From Bacillota bacterium (GTDB lineage Bacteria > Bacillota > Dethiobacteria > DTU022 > PWGO01): a DNA stretch of 64,000 bases. This document shows, one piece after another, positions 36,463-46,499 of this stretch. The stretch's first letter is position 1. Each line of letters starts with the position of its first letter. The stretch is taken from contig JAAYSV010000029.1 in NCBI GenBank assembly GCA_012518215.1, positions 1 to 64,000 of the forward strand. Reading direction: 5' to 3'. Made by a program: the position numbers and the translations under genes. The notes beneath the pieces were generated by a model. It worked only from the letters and a program-made list of their open reading frames with translations, did not search any database and was not told the origin of the DNA.

Positions 36463-37749
36463 TCAACGATTCGAATGGATAACGGTAATCGTCGGGTCGG
36501 GGAAATATCTCCTCAGAACCTCGGGAATGACAATACTTCCATCCTTCTGTTGATAGTTTTCCATCAATGCAGCAACCGTGCGGCCTATGGCCAGCCCCGA
36601 GCCATTCAGGGTATGGACAAATTCTACCCTTTCCCTGTCCGCCGGGCGAAAACGTATCTGCGCCCTGCGGGACTGGAAATCGCGGAAATTGCTGCAGGAG
36701 GATACTTCGCGGTAGGTCCGGGCAGAGGGCATCCATATCTCCAGATCGTATTTTTTGGCGGCGGCAAAACCCAGATCCCCTGCACACATGAGCATCACGC
36801 GGTAGGGAATATTCAACAGCTGCAATACCTTCTCCGCGTTGGCCACCAGGCTTTCCAGCTCGTCATCAGAACTCCGGGGTGTCACGAATTTCACCAGCTC
36901 TACCTTGTTGAACTGATGTTGGCGTATCAGCCCCCGGGTATCCCGACCATGAGCGCCGGCTTCCGCCCTGAAACATGCGGTATAGGCCACATAATAAATG
37001 GGCAGTTCATCCTCCTGCAGTATTTCGTTGCGGTGAAGGTTGGTTACCGGAACTTCCGCGGTGGGCACCAGGTAGTAATCCCGTCCCTCGATCTTGAAGG
37101 CATCCTCGGCAAATTTGGGTAGCTGGCCCGTACCGGTCATGCTCTCGCTGTTGACCATGAAGGGAGGGAATACTTCATGATAGCCATGTTCCCGGACATG
37201 CAGATCGAGCATAAAATTGATCAGGGCACGTTCCAGTTGCGCCCCCAATCCGTAATATATTGCAAAGCGGCTTCCCGTTATCTTTCCGGCCCGCGGGAAA
37301 TCGAGAATGTTCAGATCGGCTCCCAGGTCCCAGTGAGTTTTTGGTTCAAAGTCGAACCGTGGTTGCTCTCCCCACCGCCTGGTTTCCACATTGTCCTCCT
37401 CGGTAGCACCCGGTGGGACCTCTTCATCGGGAATGTTGGGGATATGCAGGAGTATCTGCTCCATCTCCTCGTTGAGCAGGCGCAATTTGTCGTCCATCTC
37501 CCTGATACGGTCTGCAACCTGCCGCATTTCTGCAACTTTCTCCCCGGCCTCCCCCCCTTTTGCTTTCCGATTGCCGATTTCTTTGGAGACTACATTGCGT
37601 CGATGTTTCAGTTCCTCGACATCCTTGAGCATGACCCTTCTGTTGTTGTCCAGCTCCAGCAGCCTGTCAAGATTGGCCTCGTCGCCTTTCAGTTGCATCG
37701 CTCTTCTGACCACGTCCGGATTGTCTCTGATAAATTTAACGTCCAGCAA
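36463..37749 (-). CDS. serS: Serine--tRNA ligase
   Basis: Class II synthetase charging all tRNA-Ser. With start TTG at 37749 (GGGAGG 9 nt upstream) the protein is 428 aa and begins [11 protein letters not shown], as homologues do. It has the N-terminal coiled-coil arm (about 28-105) that grips the long variable arm, motif 2 [22 protein letters not shown] (about 255-276) and motif 3 near the C-terminus ([16 protein letters not shown]). The 48-bp gap shows it is in an operon with argS. Three of its tRNA substrates lie within 5 kb downstream and the fourth within about 10 kb. Confidence 0.97.
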   Translation of the reverse strand: MLDVKFIRDNPDVVRRAMQLKGDEANLDRLLELDNNRRVMLKDVEELKHRRNVVSKEIGNRKAKGGEAGEKVAEMRQVADRIREMDDKLRLLNEEMEQILLHIPNIPDEEVPPGATEEDNVETRRWGEQPRFDFEPKTHWDLGADLNILDFPRAGKITGSRFAIYYGLGAQLERALINFMLDLHVREHGYHEVFPPFMVNSESMTGTGQLPKFAEDAFKIEGRDYYLVPTAEVPVTNLHRNEILQEDELPIYYVAYTACFRAEAGAHGRDTRGLIRQHQFNKVELVKFVTPRSSDDELESLVANAEKVLQLLNIPYRVMLMCAGDLGFAAAKKYDLEIWMPSARTYREVSSCSNFRDFQSRRAQIRFRPADRERVEFVHTLNGSGLAIGRTVAALMENYQQKDGSIVIPEVLRRYFPDPTITVIHSNR

Positions 37750-37797
37750 TGGTTGATACCTCCCTTTCCCATAGCATTGCTCCATCCCCTGATTGTC

Positions 37798-39528
37798 TTA
37801 CATTTCCTCCGGGGCTTCGATACCCAACAATTCCAGTCCACCGGCCAGCACTATCCGCGTGGCATCGATCAGAATCAACCGGGATGATGTCTTTTTGTCG
37901 TCCCCGGCACCAAGAACCGGGCAGTTGTGGTAAAAACGATTGAACTCACGCGCCACATTGATGAGGTAACGGGCAAGCAGCGATGGCTTGTCAGCTTCCG
38001 CCGAACGCAAGATTGCATCGGGCATCAGTGCCAGTTCCTTTACCAGGCATTCTTCCTCTTCCGCGGTAAATTCTTTGATCATTTCCATTGTATCGGTATG
38101 CCCGGACAGCAGGTGGCGATGCTCCTCCCTGGCCTTCCTTGTTATGCTGCAGATACGGGCATGGGCATACTGGATATAGGGAGCCGTTTCACCCGAAAAA
38201 TCCAGGACTTTCTCCCAATCAAAATCGATATTTTTGATACGATCATTGCTCAGATCACCGAATTTTATGGCCCCCAGGCCCACAATGCGGGCCGCATTTT
38301 CCTTGTCGTGCAGATCGGGATTTTTTTCTTCTATTATATCCCCGGCAAGGGCGATGGCCCTGTCGACAACCTCTTCAAGGAGGATAACATTCCCTTCCCG
38401 TGTGGACATCCGCCCTTCCTTGAAACGGATAAGCCCGAACGGGACATGAACACAATTTTCGGCCCAATCGTAGCCGAGCAACTCCAGTATCTTGAACATC
38501 TGCTGAAAATGCAGAGTCTGCTCCGACCCCACCACATAGAGCATCCTTGAGAAATTGAATTGTTCGTGGCGGTAAATTGCCGCGGCTATATCCCTGGTCA
38601 TGTAAAGAGTTGTACCGTCTTTTTTCTGCAGAATGCTTGTTGGCAGGCCGTACTTTTCCAGATCAACGATCAGTGCCCCGTCACTCATCCTGGTGATGCC
38701 TTTTTCTTTTATCAGGCTCAGGGTTTGTTCCAGATATGGATTGTAATGGCTTTCCCCGTGATAATAATCAAATTCGATGCCAAGGATCCTGTAGACACGC
38801 TTGAACTCCTCCAGACTGAATTGGCAGAAGGTTTTCCAGAGAGACAGGGCTTCCTTTTCACCGCCCTCGAGGCGCCTGAACCAATCGCGGGCATCGTCTT
38901 CCAGGCTTTCCTGGTTTTTTGCTTCCTGATGGAATTTGACATAGAGCTCGTAGGCATAATCAACGGGATCATCCTGCAATTTTTGCTCTTCTCCCCACAG
39001 GGTGTATGCGGTTATCAGTTTCCCGAACTGTGTCCCCCAATCCCCGAGATGGTTGATTCCCACGCAATTGTACCCCAGAGCACGGTAAATCAGATACAGG
39101 GCGTTACCGATGATCGTGGAACGCAGGTGCCCGACCCCAAAAGGTTTGGCGATATTGGGTGCAGAATAATCGATCACTACCGTGCCCCCCTCGCCTTCAT
39201 GGCACCATTCATTCCATTGCCTTCCGGCAAGAATCTCTTCGATGACCCTGCCGCCAAGTGCGTTGAAATTCATATGGAAATTCAGGTAGGGGCCTTTGGA
39301 ATCCACGGCATTCCAGTAGATCCCCTGTTGGTGGCGCAACCGGTCCGCCAGTTCCCCGGCAATCAATGCCGGCGGTTTGCGTCTCTCCTTGGCCAGAACG
39401 AAACAGGGAAAGGAAAGATCCCCCATGTTTTTTTCCGGGGGGATTTCCAGCAGTTCCTGGATCTGCTCCGCATCTATATTTGTCCAGGGGGAAAGCAACT
39501 GACTGATTTCTTTTTTTAGTCTCAGCAT
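37798..39528 (-). CDS. argS: Arginine--tRNA ligase
   Basis: Class I synthetase charging tRNA-Arg. With start ATG at 39528 the protein is 576 aa. It has the N-terminal additional domain, the HIGH-type motif in SAPNIAKPFGVGHLRST (about 118-134), the GDWGTQFG element (about 153-160), the KMSKS region replaced by RMSTREGN as is common in ArgRS, and the DALR anticodon-binding domain at the C-terminus. GGAGG lies 13 nt before the ATG. Own promoter; shares the transcript with serS. Confidence 0.97.
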   Translation of the reverse strand: MLRLKKEISQLLSPWTNIDAEQIQELLEIPPEKNMGDLSFPCFVLAKERRKPPALIAGELADRLRHQQGIYWNAVDSKGPYLNFHMNFNALGGRVIEEILAGRQWNEWCHEGEGGTVVIDYSAPNIAKPFGVGHLRSTIIGNALYLIYRALGYNCVGINHLGDWGTQFGKLITAYTLWGEEQKLQDDPVDYAYELYVKFHQEAKNQESLEDDARDWFRRLEGGEKEALSLWKTFCQFSLEEFKRVYRILGIEFDYYHGESHYNPYLEQTLSLIKEKGITRMSDGALIVDLEKYGLPTSILQKKDGTTLYMTRDIAAAIYRHEQFNFSRMLYVVGSEQTLHFQQMFKILELLGYDWAENCVHVPFGLIRFKEGRMSTREGNVILLEEVVDRAIALAGDIIEEKNPDLHDKENAARIVGLGAIKFGDLSNDRIKNIDFDWEKVLDFSGETAPYIQYAHARICSITRKAREEHRHLLSGHTDTMEMIKEFTAEEEECLVKELALMPDAILRSAEADKPSLLARYLINVAREFNRFYHNCPVLGAGDDKKTSSRLILIDATRIVLAGGLELLGIEAPEEM

Positions 39529-39557
39529 GATCCTATTGCTTCCTCCTTTTTTTATAT

Positions 39558-39586
39558 ATTTTATCCCATAATTTACATTAAAACAA
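39558..39586 (-). promoter_or_regulatory. Probable promoter of argS-serS
   Basis: Minus-strand TTGTTT (39581-39586), 17 bp, TAAAAT (39558-39563). Confidence 0.55.
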
Positions 39587-39621
39587 TTGCTTCCCGGCCG
39601 GCCATGGCCATATTTTGACCG

Positions 39622-39656
39622 AAAAAAACCCATCTGTTCATATTCTCAAAGATGGG
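39622..39656 (-). terminator. Intrinsic terminator of the beta-propeller gene
   Basis: CCCATCT (39629-39635) pairs with AGATGGG (39650-39656); on the minus strand seven T residues follow directly. Confidence 0.85.
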
Positions 39657-39702
39657 ATCGGGGGACATAAATGTTTTTCAACGGGTGGCGGATTCTTCTG
39701 GT

Positions 39703-40881
39703 TTACTTCCGGCCAAGTAGATTGACCTGATATACACTGCCATCATTGCCAATAACAAATACATTGTTGCACGGAGAAGCGACGACCCTTTCAACCTTGA
39801 TGGGAAGATCTATCTCCCTGTCCGGTTCGCCTTTCTCGTTCACCAGCACCATCCTGCTAAAACTCTCCCTGGTTTTATTTACCTTGTTCTCCAGGACCCC
39901 GGCGCAGTATATTGTACCCCGTCCGTCCGGGGAAAAGGCAACCCGGGCATCAACGTCGACAAGATTTTCCCAGATCAGTTTCCCCCGGGCATCAAAGAAA
40001 TAAAGATTGTTTTTCCGGTTGCCCTGCTTATCAAAAACCAGCATCCTGTCACCCGCGGGATTGATGAAAACTTCCGCAGGATCCATCCTCCATGCCGTTC
40101 TCCATATCTCCTCCATCAGGTTGTTGTAAACAACGATATTGCCGACTTCATCTTGCATCGCAAGGAAGTTGCCCGCAGGTGACAAAGCTTTCAACTCGGA
40201 ACCTTCAATCCTCCATAGTTCTTTCCCTTGCAGGTCAAGAACCACGGTGCTGCAAGAGTCCTCCTCCTTTTCCGTGTAGTAAATCTCTTGATCATCTGAT
40301 GATGCCGCGAGGCAGAGAATTGTCCCTGTCTCCACATCCCATTCCTGACCTGTCCGATGATTGTAATATGCAAGCCGTTCAGAGCCGTTCTTGCCCCCGC
40401 TCCCCGATACCAGCCATTCTCCGGAAGAAGAAAGGGCCAGGTGAGTGACCGGGCCTTCAAAGTTACTTTCCCTGATCACCTCCTGGTTTTCTTTGATCAA
40501 GAAAAGGCCTCCCGATGAGGTTCCGATCGCCAGGTATTGCCCGCAGGCACTTATCTTTGTCTGCAAGGGATCGCTTTCAAAATCCTTTTCCCATTTCAAA
40601 TTTCCCCCGTTATCGGTCAATACAACTGACTTTATATCGCTACCAAAGAATATGTCCGCCCCGTCGCGGCTGATGGAAAGATCAAGGACCTGGACATCGG
40701 AGCAGGGGTAATATTTTAATTCAAAAAGGTTCTCCTCGTCATGCTTGAAACTGATAAATGGCTCAACCGGAACCGCGTCTGTTTTTTTGAAGGGGAAAAG
40801 GCCATAGTACAGGGCAACCCCGAGATAAAGCAAGGCTGCCACAATCACAACCAGTCCCAGAATTTTGCTTCTTTTTTCCAT
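39703..40881 (-). CDS. Membrane-anchored beta-propeller protein of unknown function
   Basis: A 392-aa protein with one N-terminal membrane span (about 8-28) and an extracytoplasmic part made of repeated beta-strand units resembling WD40/PQQ blades (for example VQVLDLSISRDGADIFFG, VTHLALSSSGEWLVSGSG, ILCLAASSDDQEIYYT, ARVAFSPDGRGTIYCAG). No catalytic motif is visible. It could be a scaffold or sensor; specific function unknown. It lies 190 bp downstream of the histidine kinase gene and upstream of argS, with its own terminator. Confidence 0.75.
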   Translation of the reverse strand: MEKRSKILGLVVIVAALLYLGVALYYGLFPFKKTDAVPVEPFISFKHDEENLFELKYYPCSDVQVLDLSISRDGADIFFGSDIKSVVLTDNGGNLKWEKDFESDPLQTKISACGQYLAIGTSSGGLFLIKENQEVIRESNFEGPVTHLALSSSGEWLVSGSGGKNGSERLAYYNHRTGQEWDVETGTILCLAASSDDQEIYYTEKEEDSCSTVVLDLQGKELWRIEGSELKALSPAGNFLAMQDEVGNIVVYNNLMEEIWRTAWRMDPAEVFINPAGDRMLVFDKQGNRKNNLYFFDARGKLIWENLVDVDARVAFSPDGRGTIYCAGVLENKVNKTRESFSRMVLVNEKGEPDREIDLPIKVERVVASPCNNVFVIGNDGSVYQVNLLGRK

Positions 40882-41073
40882 GATGATCCGCCCTGTCTGT
40901 TGTTATTGCTTTGATATTGCGACATATGGATGCTATTATTATTTTACTCCTTTGCATGATCAAAAGGTTTAACAAGTTTTAATATCCGGGACAGCAAGAT
41001 TAAATCTTGCTAATAACTAACTGCAGATATCCGTGGAGTCCGGGGCGCATCCCGGTTTCTTCTCCTTGACGTC

Positions 41074-42528
41074 CTACTTTTCTTCCGGTTTCTGTGTAAC
41101 GATAACCCGGGGAAGGGAGACATAAAAACTGCTGCCCCGCCCTTCCTGACTTTCCACGCGTATCGTTCCCCCGTGAACCTCAACAATTTCACGGGCAATA
41201 GCCAGCCCCAGACCTATTCCCCCTTCATCACGCGAACGAGCGGTGTCCACGCGGAAAAACCTCTCGAATATAAGCTTCTGTTCATCCATCGGTATCCCTT
41301 TTCCCGTATCTTCCACTTTTATCTCTACTGTATCTGCCTCTTCCCATGCTGTGATGCTTACCTGCCCTCCCGCTCCGGTAAATTTCAACGCATTGTCAAG
41401 CAGATTGTAGAACACCTGTCTTATCTGTCCCGGGGAACCCGAAATCATGAGCACGGCAACCGGAATTTCATGAACGAATTTCACATTGGCCCGGGTGAAC
41501 CAGTGGGACATCTGCTCGATAACCTCCAGCAAGATGTTTCTCAGGGAAAAATGCTTGCCGTGTTCCTTGACTTTGGTGTGTTGCAATTTGGTCAGCTCAA
41601 GAAGATCGGTTACAAGATTGGTCAATCTCTGGGTCTGCTGGTCCAGATCCTCGAAAAAATCCCGCTGCTGTTCGGGTTCCATTTCATGTTCTTTCAAAGA
41701 TTGTATCAATATGCTCAGGGTGGCGAGCGGGGTGCGCAGTTCATGAGACACATTGGCCGCAAAAGCCTGGAGGTTTCTGGTCATATAGTTGATGCGTTCG
41801 GCCATAACATTGAACTGTCCCGCCAGCCTGCCAATCTCATCCCCGGATGGAATCTTTATTTTCTGATCGAGGTCCCCGTCAGCCATCTTTTGTGCCGCCA
41901 GGGTCAGAGCTCCCAGGGGCTCCGAAAAGCGCCGCGCCAACAAAAATGATGCCACGGCAACCAGGAAAACAGCGGCCATGGTTGTCCAGAAGAGGAGCAT
42001 GCGGATATCCCCCAGTATTTGATATACCTCAAGAAGGGAGGCAGACAGGAAGATGGCCCCGATGGGGGGGGAATTGTCATTTTCATCACTTTTGACGGGT
42101 ACCGCAACCTGCATGATCCAGTTCCGGGATTCCTCGCTGTACTGTACACTCCTGCCAATCTCCCCACGCAAGGCATCGTTGATTTCAACACGGTCAAGTT
42201 TCTTGCCCAGCTTGCTGTTGACTCTCAACGAGTCGCCTATCACATTTTTTTTACTGTCCACAACAATGAGGCGCGTTGGTGGCTGGGTCTGATGACCGAT
42301 GTTCTCGGTCAGGGAGATCAATCTGGGCTGGTCGATGTCGTCTTTCATGTAACCCCTGACAAACTCTGCCGCAAGGGTGCCGCTGCGCACCAGCATCTCT
42401 TCCTGATGAACAAAATAATAATGCTTGAGCCAGTTGTACAATGTCAGACTGGCCACAAGCATTACCGGCAAGATAACTAGCAGAAAATATAACATTAACC
42501 TGTTGCGGATGCTCGTAATTTTAAACAT
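41074..42528 (-). CDS. Sensor histidine kinase with HAMP domain
   Basis: Membrane sensor kinase of a two-component system. The 484-aa protein has TM1 (about 12-32), an extracytoplasmic sensor region (about 33-175), TM2 (about 178-200), HAMP (about 200-255), HisKA with the phosphorylated His in AANVSHELRTPL (about 262-273), and HATPase_c with NLLDNALKF (N box), DTGKGIP (G1) and GIGLGLAIA (G2). It overlaps the response regulator gene by 8 bp. It lacks the PAS domain typical of WalK; PhoR/ResE-like is closer, but the signal is unknown. Confidence 0.92.
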   Translation of the reverse strand: MFKITSIRNRLMLYFLLVILPVMLVASLTLYNWLKHYYFVHQEEMLVRSGTLAAEFVRGYMKDDIDQPRLISLTENIGHQTQPPTRLIVVDSKKNVIGDSLRVNSKLGKKLDRVEINDALRGEIGRSVQYSEESRNWIMQVAVPVKSDENDNSPPIGAIFLSASLLEVYQILGDIRMLLFWTTMAAVFLVAVASFLLARRFSEPLGALTLAAQKMADGDLDQKIKIPSGDEIGRLAGQFNVMAERINYMTRNLQAFAANVSHELRTPLATLSILIQSLKEHEMEPEQQRDFFEDLDQQTQRLTNLVTDLLELTKLQHTKVKEHGKHFSLRNILLEVIEQMSHWFTRANVKFVHEIPVAVLMISGSPGQIRQVFYNLLDNALKFTGAGGQVSITAWEEADTVEIKVEDTGKGIPMDEQKLIFERFFRVDTARSRDEGGIGLGLAIAREIVEVHGGTIRVESQEGRGSSFYVSLPRVIVTQKPEEK

Positions 42529-43222
42529 TGGAATGGTCTACAAATTTGTAACCGGTCCCCCATACGGTAATGATCAGTTCGGGGTTCCCGGGATCCTTTT
42601 CGATTTTTTCCCTCAGGTGCCTGATATGTACATCCACCGTCCGCGCATCTCCGTAATAATTGTAACCCCAAACCTGTTCCAGCAATTCTTCCCTGGAAAA
42701 TACTTTGCCCGTGTTGGTTGCAAAGAAGCTGAGCAATGCAAATTCTTTCGATGTGAGTTCAACTTCTTCTTCCCCCAGACGGACTTTTCTCTGTAACAAA
42801 TCGATGCGGATATCCCCCACGTTGATATGTTTTTTGAGGACTTCCGGCCGGGATTCGACCCTTCTCAAAACCGACTTCATCCTCGCCACCAATTCACGGG
42901 GGTTGAAGGGCTTGGTAAGATAATCGTCAGCACCCAGCTCCAGCCCCAGAACCTTGTCTATATCCTCGGTGCGTGCCGTAAGCATAATTATCGGGGTATC
43001 CATCTTTTTGCGTATGATACGGCAGACCTCAAACCCATCGATACCGGGCAGCATCAGATCCAGAATTATCAGGTCATATTTCTGTTCGGGATCATTTATC
43101 TTCTCGACCGCTTCTCTGCCATCATAAGCTGCATCGATTTGAAAACCCTCTTTTTCAAGGTTGAACTTTAACGCTTTTACCAAGGTTTTCTCATCATCCA
43201 CGATTAACACTTTCTTGTACAT
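42521..43222 (-). CDS. OmpR/PhoB family response regulator
   Basis: DNA-binding response regulator of 233 aa. The receiver domain (1-120) has acidic pocket DD at 9-10, phosphoacceptor Asp55 in ILDLMLPG, conserved Thr in LTAR and Lys in TKPFNP. The C-terminal winged helix (about 133-230) has LTSKEFALL and the DVHIRHLREKI recognition helix. Cognate of the kinase encoded directly downstream; 3 bp from the uracil-DNA glycosylase stop. Confidence 0.95.
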   Translation of the reverse strand: MYKKVLIVDDEKTLVKALKFNLEKEGFQIDAAYDGREAVEKINDPEQKYDLIILDLMLPGIDGFEVCRIIRKKMDTPIIMLTARTEDIDKVLGLELGADDYLTKPFNPRELVARMKSVLRRVESRPEVLKKHINVGDIRIDLLQRKVRLGEEEVELTSKEFALLSFFATNTGKVFSREELLEQVWGYNYYGDARTVDVHIRHLREKIEKDPGNPELIITVWGTGYKFVDHSNV

Positions 43223-43225
43223 GAA

Positions 43226-43873
43226 CTACCCTCCCTGATCTAGTATCTCACGATATTTTTTTTCAACCTGTTTGAAATCTTCCCAGACCGGCCGCTTTTT
43301 GCGGGGGTCCCTTAACAATGCCGCCGGATGAAATGTGGGCATGTACATCCGCGAGCCGATTTTTTTCCATTGCCCCCTCATCCTCGTGATCAGCGCTTTT
43401 TCATCGATAAGTGTACGTGTCGACAGAGATCCCAGGCAGACGATTATACGAGGATTGATAAGCGCAATTTGTTGGTGCAAATATGCAAGACACGAACTGA
43501 TTTCTTCAGGTTCGGGCATCCTGTTCCGCGGTGGCCGGCATTTTACGATATTGGTGATATATACTTCTTCCCGGTTGATGTTTACCGCAGCCAAAATCCT
43601 GGTCAGTAGCTGACCGGCACTGCCAACAAAGGGGATACCCTGTTGGTCTTCACTCGCGCCGGGAGCCTCCCCCACCAACATGATTCGGGCCTTCCGGGAA
43701 CCGGCTCCGAAAATGACCTGTATACAGCCATCCCTCAACGAGCACCGTCTACAGGCCAAACACTGCTTTTCCAGTTTCTCGATGGTCATTGCCCGAGGTT
43801 GATCTTTACTTTCCCCGGAACCATCATTTATCAAGCTGAGCAGATCTTTCTGCCCACCTGTAACTCGTTCCAT
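43226..43873 (-). CDS. Uracil-DNA glycosylase, family 4 (Fe-S type)
   Basis: Removes uracil from DNA. The 215-aa protein has the family 4 motif A GEAPGASEDQQGIPFVG (about 69-85), motif B HPAALLRDPRKK near residue 185, and four cysteines for a [4Fe-4S] cluster (Cys41, Cys44, Cys112, Cys128). The N-terminal ~28 residues before MTIEKLEKQC are not conserved; ATG at 43873 follows AGGAGGG closely (3-4 nt), so the Met at residue 29 is an alternative. Heads an operon with the two-component genes. A possible -10 TAATAT at 43946-43951 lies upstream. Confidence 0.92.
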   Translation of the reverse strand: MERVTGGQKDLLSLINDGSGESKDQPRAMTIEKLEKQCLACRRCSLRDGCIQVIFGAGSRKARIMLVGEAPGASEDQQGIPFVGSAGQLLTRILAAVNINREEVYITNIVKCRPPRNRMPEPEEISSCLAYLHQQIALINPRIIVCLGSLSTRTLIDEKALITRMRGQWKKIGSRMYMPTFHPAALLRDPRKKRPVWEDFKQVEKKYREILDQGG

Positions 43874-44022
43874 CTTCCCTCCTGATCAATCCGGTTTTTC
43901 GCGAGCCAATCGGCAATCTTCGATACGGTGATCTGCAACCTTTTAATATTATCTCCGATATGTACAGTCTTTAAAATTATTCCACGTTCAGCTGACAAAT
44001 CCTTTTTATTCACCACTTGCAA
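43831..44022 (-). CDS. Possible small protein upstream of the uracil-DNA glycosylase gene
   Basis: An open frame of up to 63 codons (TTG at 44022, or GTG at 44013) begins immediately after the aminotransferase terminator and overlaps the glycosylase gene by 43 bp. The middle (HIGDNIKRLQITVSKIADWL) looks amphipathic and helical. No family recognised and no clear RBS; it may be untranslated leader. Confidence 0.2.
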   Translation of the reverse strand: MQVVNKKDLSAERGIILKTVHIGDNIKRLQITVSKIADWLAKNRIDQEGRWNELQVGRKICSA

Positions 44023-44024
44023 TA

Positions 44025-44048
44025 AAAAAAAGAGCCCTCCCGGGCTCC
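44025..44048 (-). terminator. Intrinsic terminator of the aminotransferase gene
   Basis: Minus-strand GAGCCC, GGGA loop, GGGCTC, then eight T residues, about 22 bp past the stop. Confidence 0.9.
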
Positions 44049-44069
44049 ATCAATTCATCGTTGCCGCTT

Positions 44070-45218
44070 CTATATATCCATAATTATTTTCTGGGCTTCG
44101 CTTACTCCGGATCCCAATTCCAGGTTGTAGCCCATTTCCAGAAGGCTCATTTCCAGAGCAGCAATGGTAGCCACGATGTCCAATTCGGAAACAGCCCCGA
44201 GGTGTCCGATCCTGAAAGTTTCGTTGGACAGCTTTCCCTGTCCGCCGGCAATATCCACACCATATTTTTCATGCATGATCAGGCGCAGGTTTTTAACGTC
44301 AATGTTACGGGGGGATTTGATCGCCGTAACAGTTCGGGAAGCATCATTCTCGTTGGAAATCAGAAGGTCAAGCCGCAAGGCTTTGGCCGCGCCTCTGACC
44401 GCCCTCATCATGCGTAAATGCCGTTCATGCACCCGGTCGCGGTTTTCCTCCAGAAGCTTGTCCAATGCCGTGTTCAATGCCTCAACCTGCAGGACAGCCG
44501 GCGTAAACGGAGTCTGCCCTATCTCCATGAATTCCCTGGCCTTTTTCAGGTTGAAATAATAACAACCCGAAACATTTTTTTGTGCTGCCCACGCCCTGGG
44601 ACTGACGCTCACAAAAGCAAGGCCCGGTGGAGACATCAATGCCTTCTGGGAACCGGTAAAGCAGACATCGATCTTCCAATCATCCACAGGAAGGGGGACC
44701 GCACCCAGGGAACTGACCGTATCCGTTATCAGTAGGGCCGGATGTTCGCCGCGGATCTTGCTGACTTTCTCCACATCATTCATCATCCCGGTGGATGATT
44801 CATTGTGTACCATCAGGATGGCCTTTATTTTTCTGGCGGTGTCCACCGCCAATTTCTGGGCCAGCACATCGTAGTTGAGTGGTTTTCCCCATTCAGAATT
44901 TATGCCGACGACCTCTACGCCGTATGCTTTGGCTATCGCTGCCATACGTTCCCCGAACACCCCGTTGGAAAGAGATAGAACCTGTTCCCCGGGAGGAATA
45001 TGATTGACGATACCGGCTTCCATTGCGCCGGTTCCTGATGAAGTAAGTATGAATATATCATTGCTGGTTTGAAATATTTTTTTCAATTTCCCCGTAACTT
45101 CTTCGATCAAGGCTCTGAATCTGGGGCCGCGATGATTGAAAATTTCTGCACCCAGAGCCTGTGATACTTCCCGGGGAATGGGCGTCGGCCCGGGAATCAT
45201 CAGATATTCTTTTTTCAT
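44070..45218 (-). CDS. PLP-dependent aminotransferase, serine-pyruvate/alanine-glyoxylate type
   Basis: Fold-type I class V aminotransferase that moves amino groups between serine or alanine and glyoxylate or pyruvate. The 382-aa protein starts YLMIPGPTPIPREV, has TSSGTGAMEAG (PLP phosphate loop, about 59-69), ITDTVSSLGAVPL with the PLP-contacting Asp, and the Schiff-base Lys in FTGSQKALMSPPG (about 188-200). In several Clostridia the homologue lies beside serA and serS; here serS is 6 kb away and serA absent. GGAGGAGGAG upstream of ATG. Confidence 0.9.
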   Translation of the reverse strand: MKKEYLMIPGPTPIPREVSQALGAEIFNHRGPRFRALIEEVTGKLKKIFQTSNDIFILTSSGTGAMEAGIVNHIPPGEQVLSLSNGVFGERMAAIAKAYGVEVVGINSEWGKPLNYDVLAQKLAVDTARKIKAILMVHNESSTGMMNDVEKVSKIRGEHPALLITDTVSSLGAVPLPVDDWKIDVCFTGSQKALMSPPGLAFVSVSPRAWAAQKNVSGCYYFNLKKAREFMEIGQTPFTPAVLQVEALNTALDKLLEENRDRVHERHLRMMRAVRGAAKALRLDLLISNENDASRTVTAIKSPRNIDVKNLRLIMHEKYGVDIAGGQGKLSNETFRIGHLGAVSELDIVATIAALEMSLLEMGYNLELGSGVSEAQKIIMDI

Positions 45219-45298
45219 TATTTTTCCTGCTCCTCCTCCGTTTTCAACATTGTGTGATATCCGTTCTTGTATATATAATGTGTTTTATGCTGTCGTTC

Positions 45299-46417
45299 TT
45301 AAATTGGAGGCAAGTTGCTCAACCTTTTACGCCGTTCATTTCTCTGCATGGCTATTTGAATCAACTCCTCGATCAGTTCCCGGTATGAAAGTCCGCTGAC
45401 TTCCCATAGTTTTGGATACATGCTGATGCTGGTAAACCCCGGAATCGTGTTGATCTCATTGATAAAAATATTTCTATTCTCCGTATCAACAAAAAAATCC
45501 GCCCGGGCCATGCCGCTGCCATCTATGGCCTTGAAAGATCTTATCGCCAATTCCTGCACTTCCTCGATCAGCGCCTCTTCAAGTCTGACGGGAATGATCA
45601 ATTCGGAGTGGTCATCGATATACTTGGTCCTGTAATCATAAAAGTCATGGTTCGGTATAATTTCTCCGGGCAATGAAGCCCGCACCTCCCAATCTCCGAG
45701 GACACTGCACTCTATTTCCCTGCCGGGAATAAAAGCTTCCACAATCGCTTTTTCGTCGTAGGCAAATGCTTCTTCCGTTCCCCGGACCAGCTCTTCATCG
45801 GAGTATGCTTTGGAAATCCCCACGCTGGACCCCAGGTTTGCAGGTTTTACAAAACATGGATAGCCTATTTCTGCCTCAACCCGGCTTACCCATGCGTTCC
45901 GATCCGCAAGCCAGTCCCGCTGTCCAAAATAGAGGTAGCGGCCCACGGGCAGACCGTGCTGAACAAACAGCTCCTTCATCACGGCCTTGTCCATACCCAC
46001 TGCCGAGGACATAACCCCGCAACCAACATACGGTAGCCCGGCCATTTCCAGCAGTCCCTGAATGGCCCCATCCTCGCCATAAGGACCGTGAAGAACAGGA
46101 AAAACAACATCTACTTTCCGGAAAGATTGGATATCATATTTCTCGCCATCGTCCCTTCCCGCCCATAGAAAAAAGCCGGGACAGGTAGGATCCGTCACCA
46201 ATGTGGCACGAAAACAGTCTTCCGGGGTTTCATTTTTTGACAGAACCCCCCAGGAATTACCCCCGGCAATCCACGTTCCCTCCCGGGTAATACCCACCGG
46301 CAAGATTTCGTAACGCTTGCGATCCAGGGTTTCCATTATCGAAGCTGCCGAACGCAGCGAAACTTCATGTTCCCCCGAACGCCCACCAAAAACCACAGCG
46401 ATTTTTATTTTGGTCAT
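45299..46417 (-). CDS. ddl: D-alanine--D-alanine ligase
   Basis: ATP-grasp enzyme that makes the D-Ala-D-Ala dipeptide for peptidoglycan. About 372 aa, slightly long because of an insertion around 65-95 typical of Ddl A-type enzymes. Motifs are [12 protein letters not shown] (about 9-20), [16 protein letters not shown] (about 106-121), the omega-loop YDYRTKY and the metal site [11 protein letters not shown] (about 313-323). The tyrosine in the omega loop fits D-Ala rather than D-Lac specificity. ATG at 46417 preferred over the TTG before it; RBS is weak. An 82-bp gap follows the EF-G paralogue. Confidence 0.95.
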   Translation of the reverse strand: MTKIKIAVVFGGRSGEHEVSLRSAASIMETLDRKRYEILPVGITREGTWIAGGNSWGVLSKNETPEDCFRATLVTDPTCPGFFLWAGRDDGEKYDIQSFRKVDVVFPVLHGPYGEDGAIQGLLEMAGLPYVGCGVMSSAVGMDKAVMKELFVQHGLPVGRYLYFGQRDWLADRNAWVSRVEAEIGYPCFVKPANLGSSVGISKAYSDEELVRGTEEAFAYDEKAIVEAFIPGREIECSVLGDWEVRASLPGEIIPNHDFYDYRTKYIDDHSELIIPVRLEEALIEEVQELAIRSFKAIDGSGMARADFFVDTENRNIFINEINTIPGFTSISMYPKLWEVSGLSYRELIEELIQIAMQRNERRKRLSNLPPI

Positions 46418-46499
46418 CAACTATACACACCCGTTCCGGGTTCTGGATTGAAGCCCCCACATCACATTATATGTCTGTTTTTCCCCGGTGGCACTTCCT

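Noticed and set aside
41074-43222. WalK/WalR essential cell-wall two-component pair
   Set aside because: The kinase lacks a PAS domain and the walHIJ-like neighbours are absent, so a specific name is not justified.
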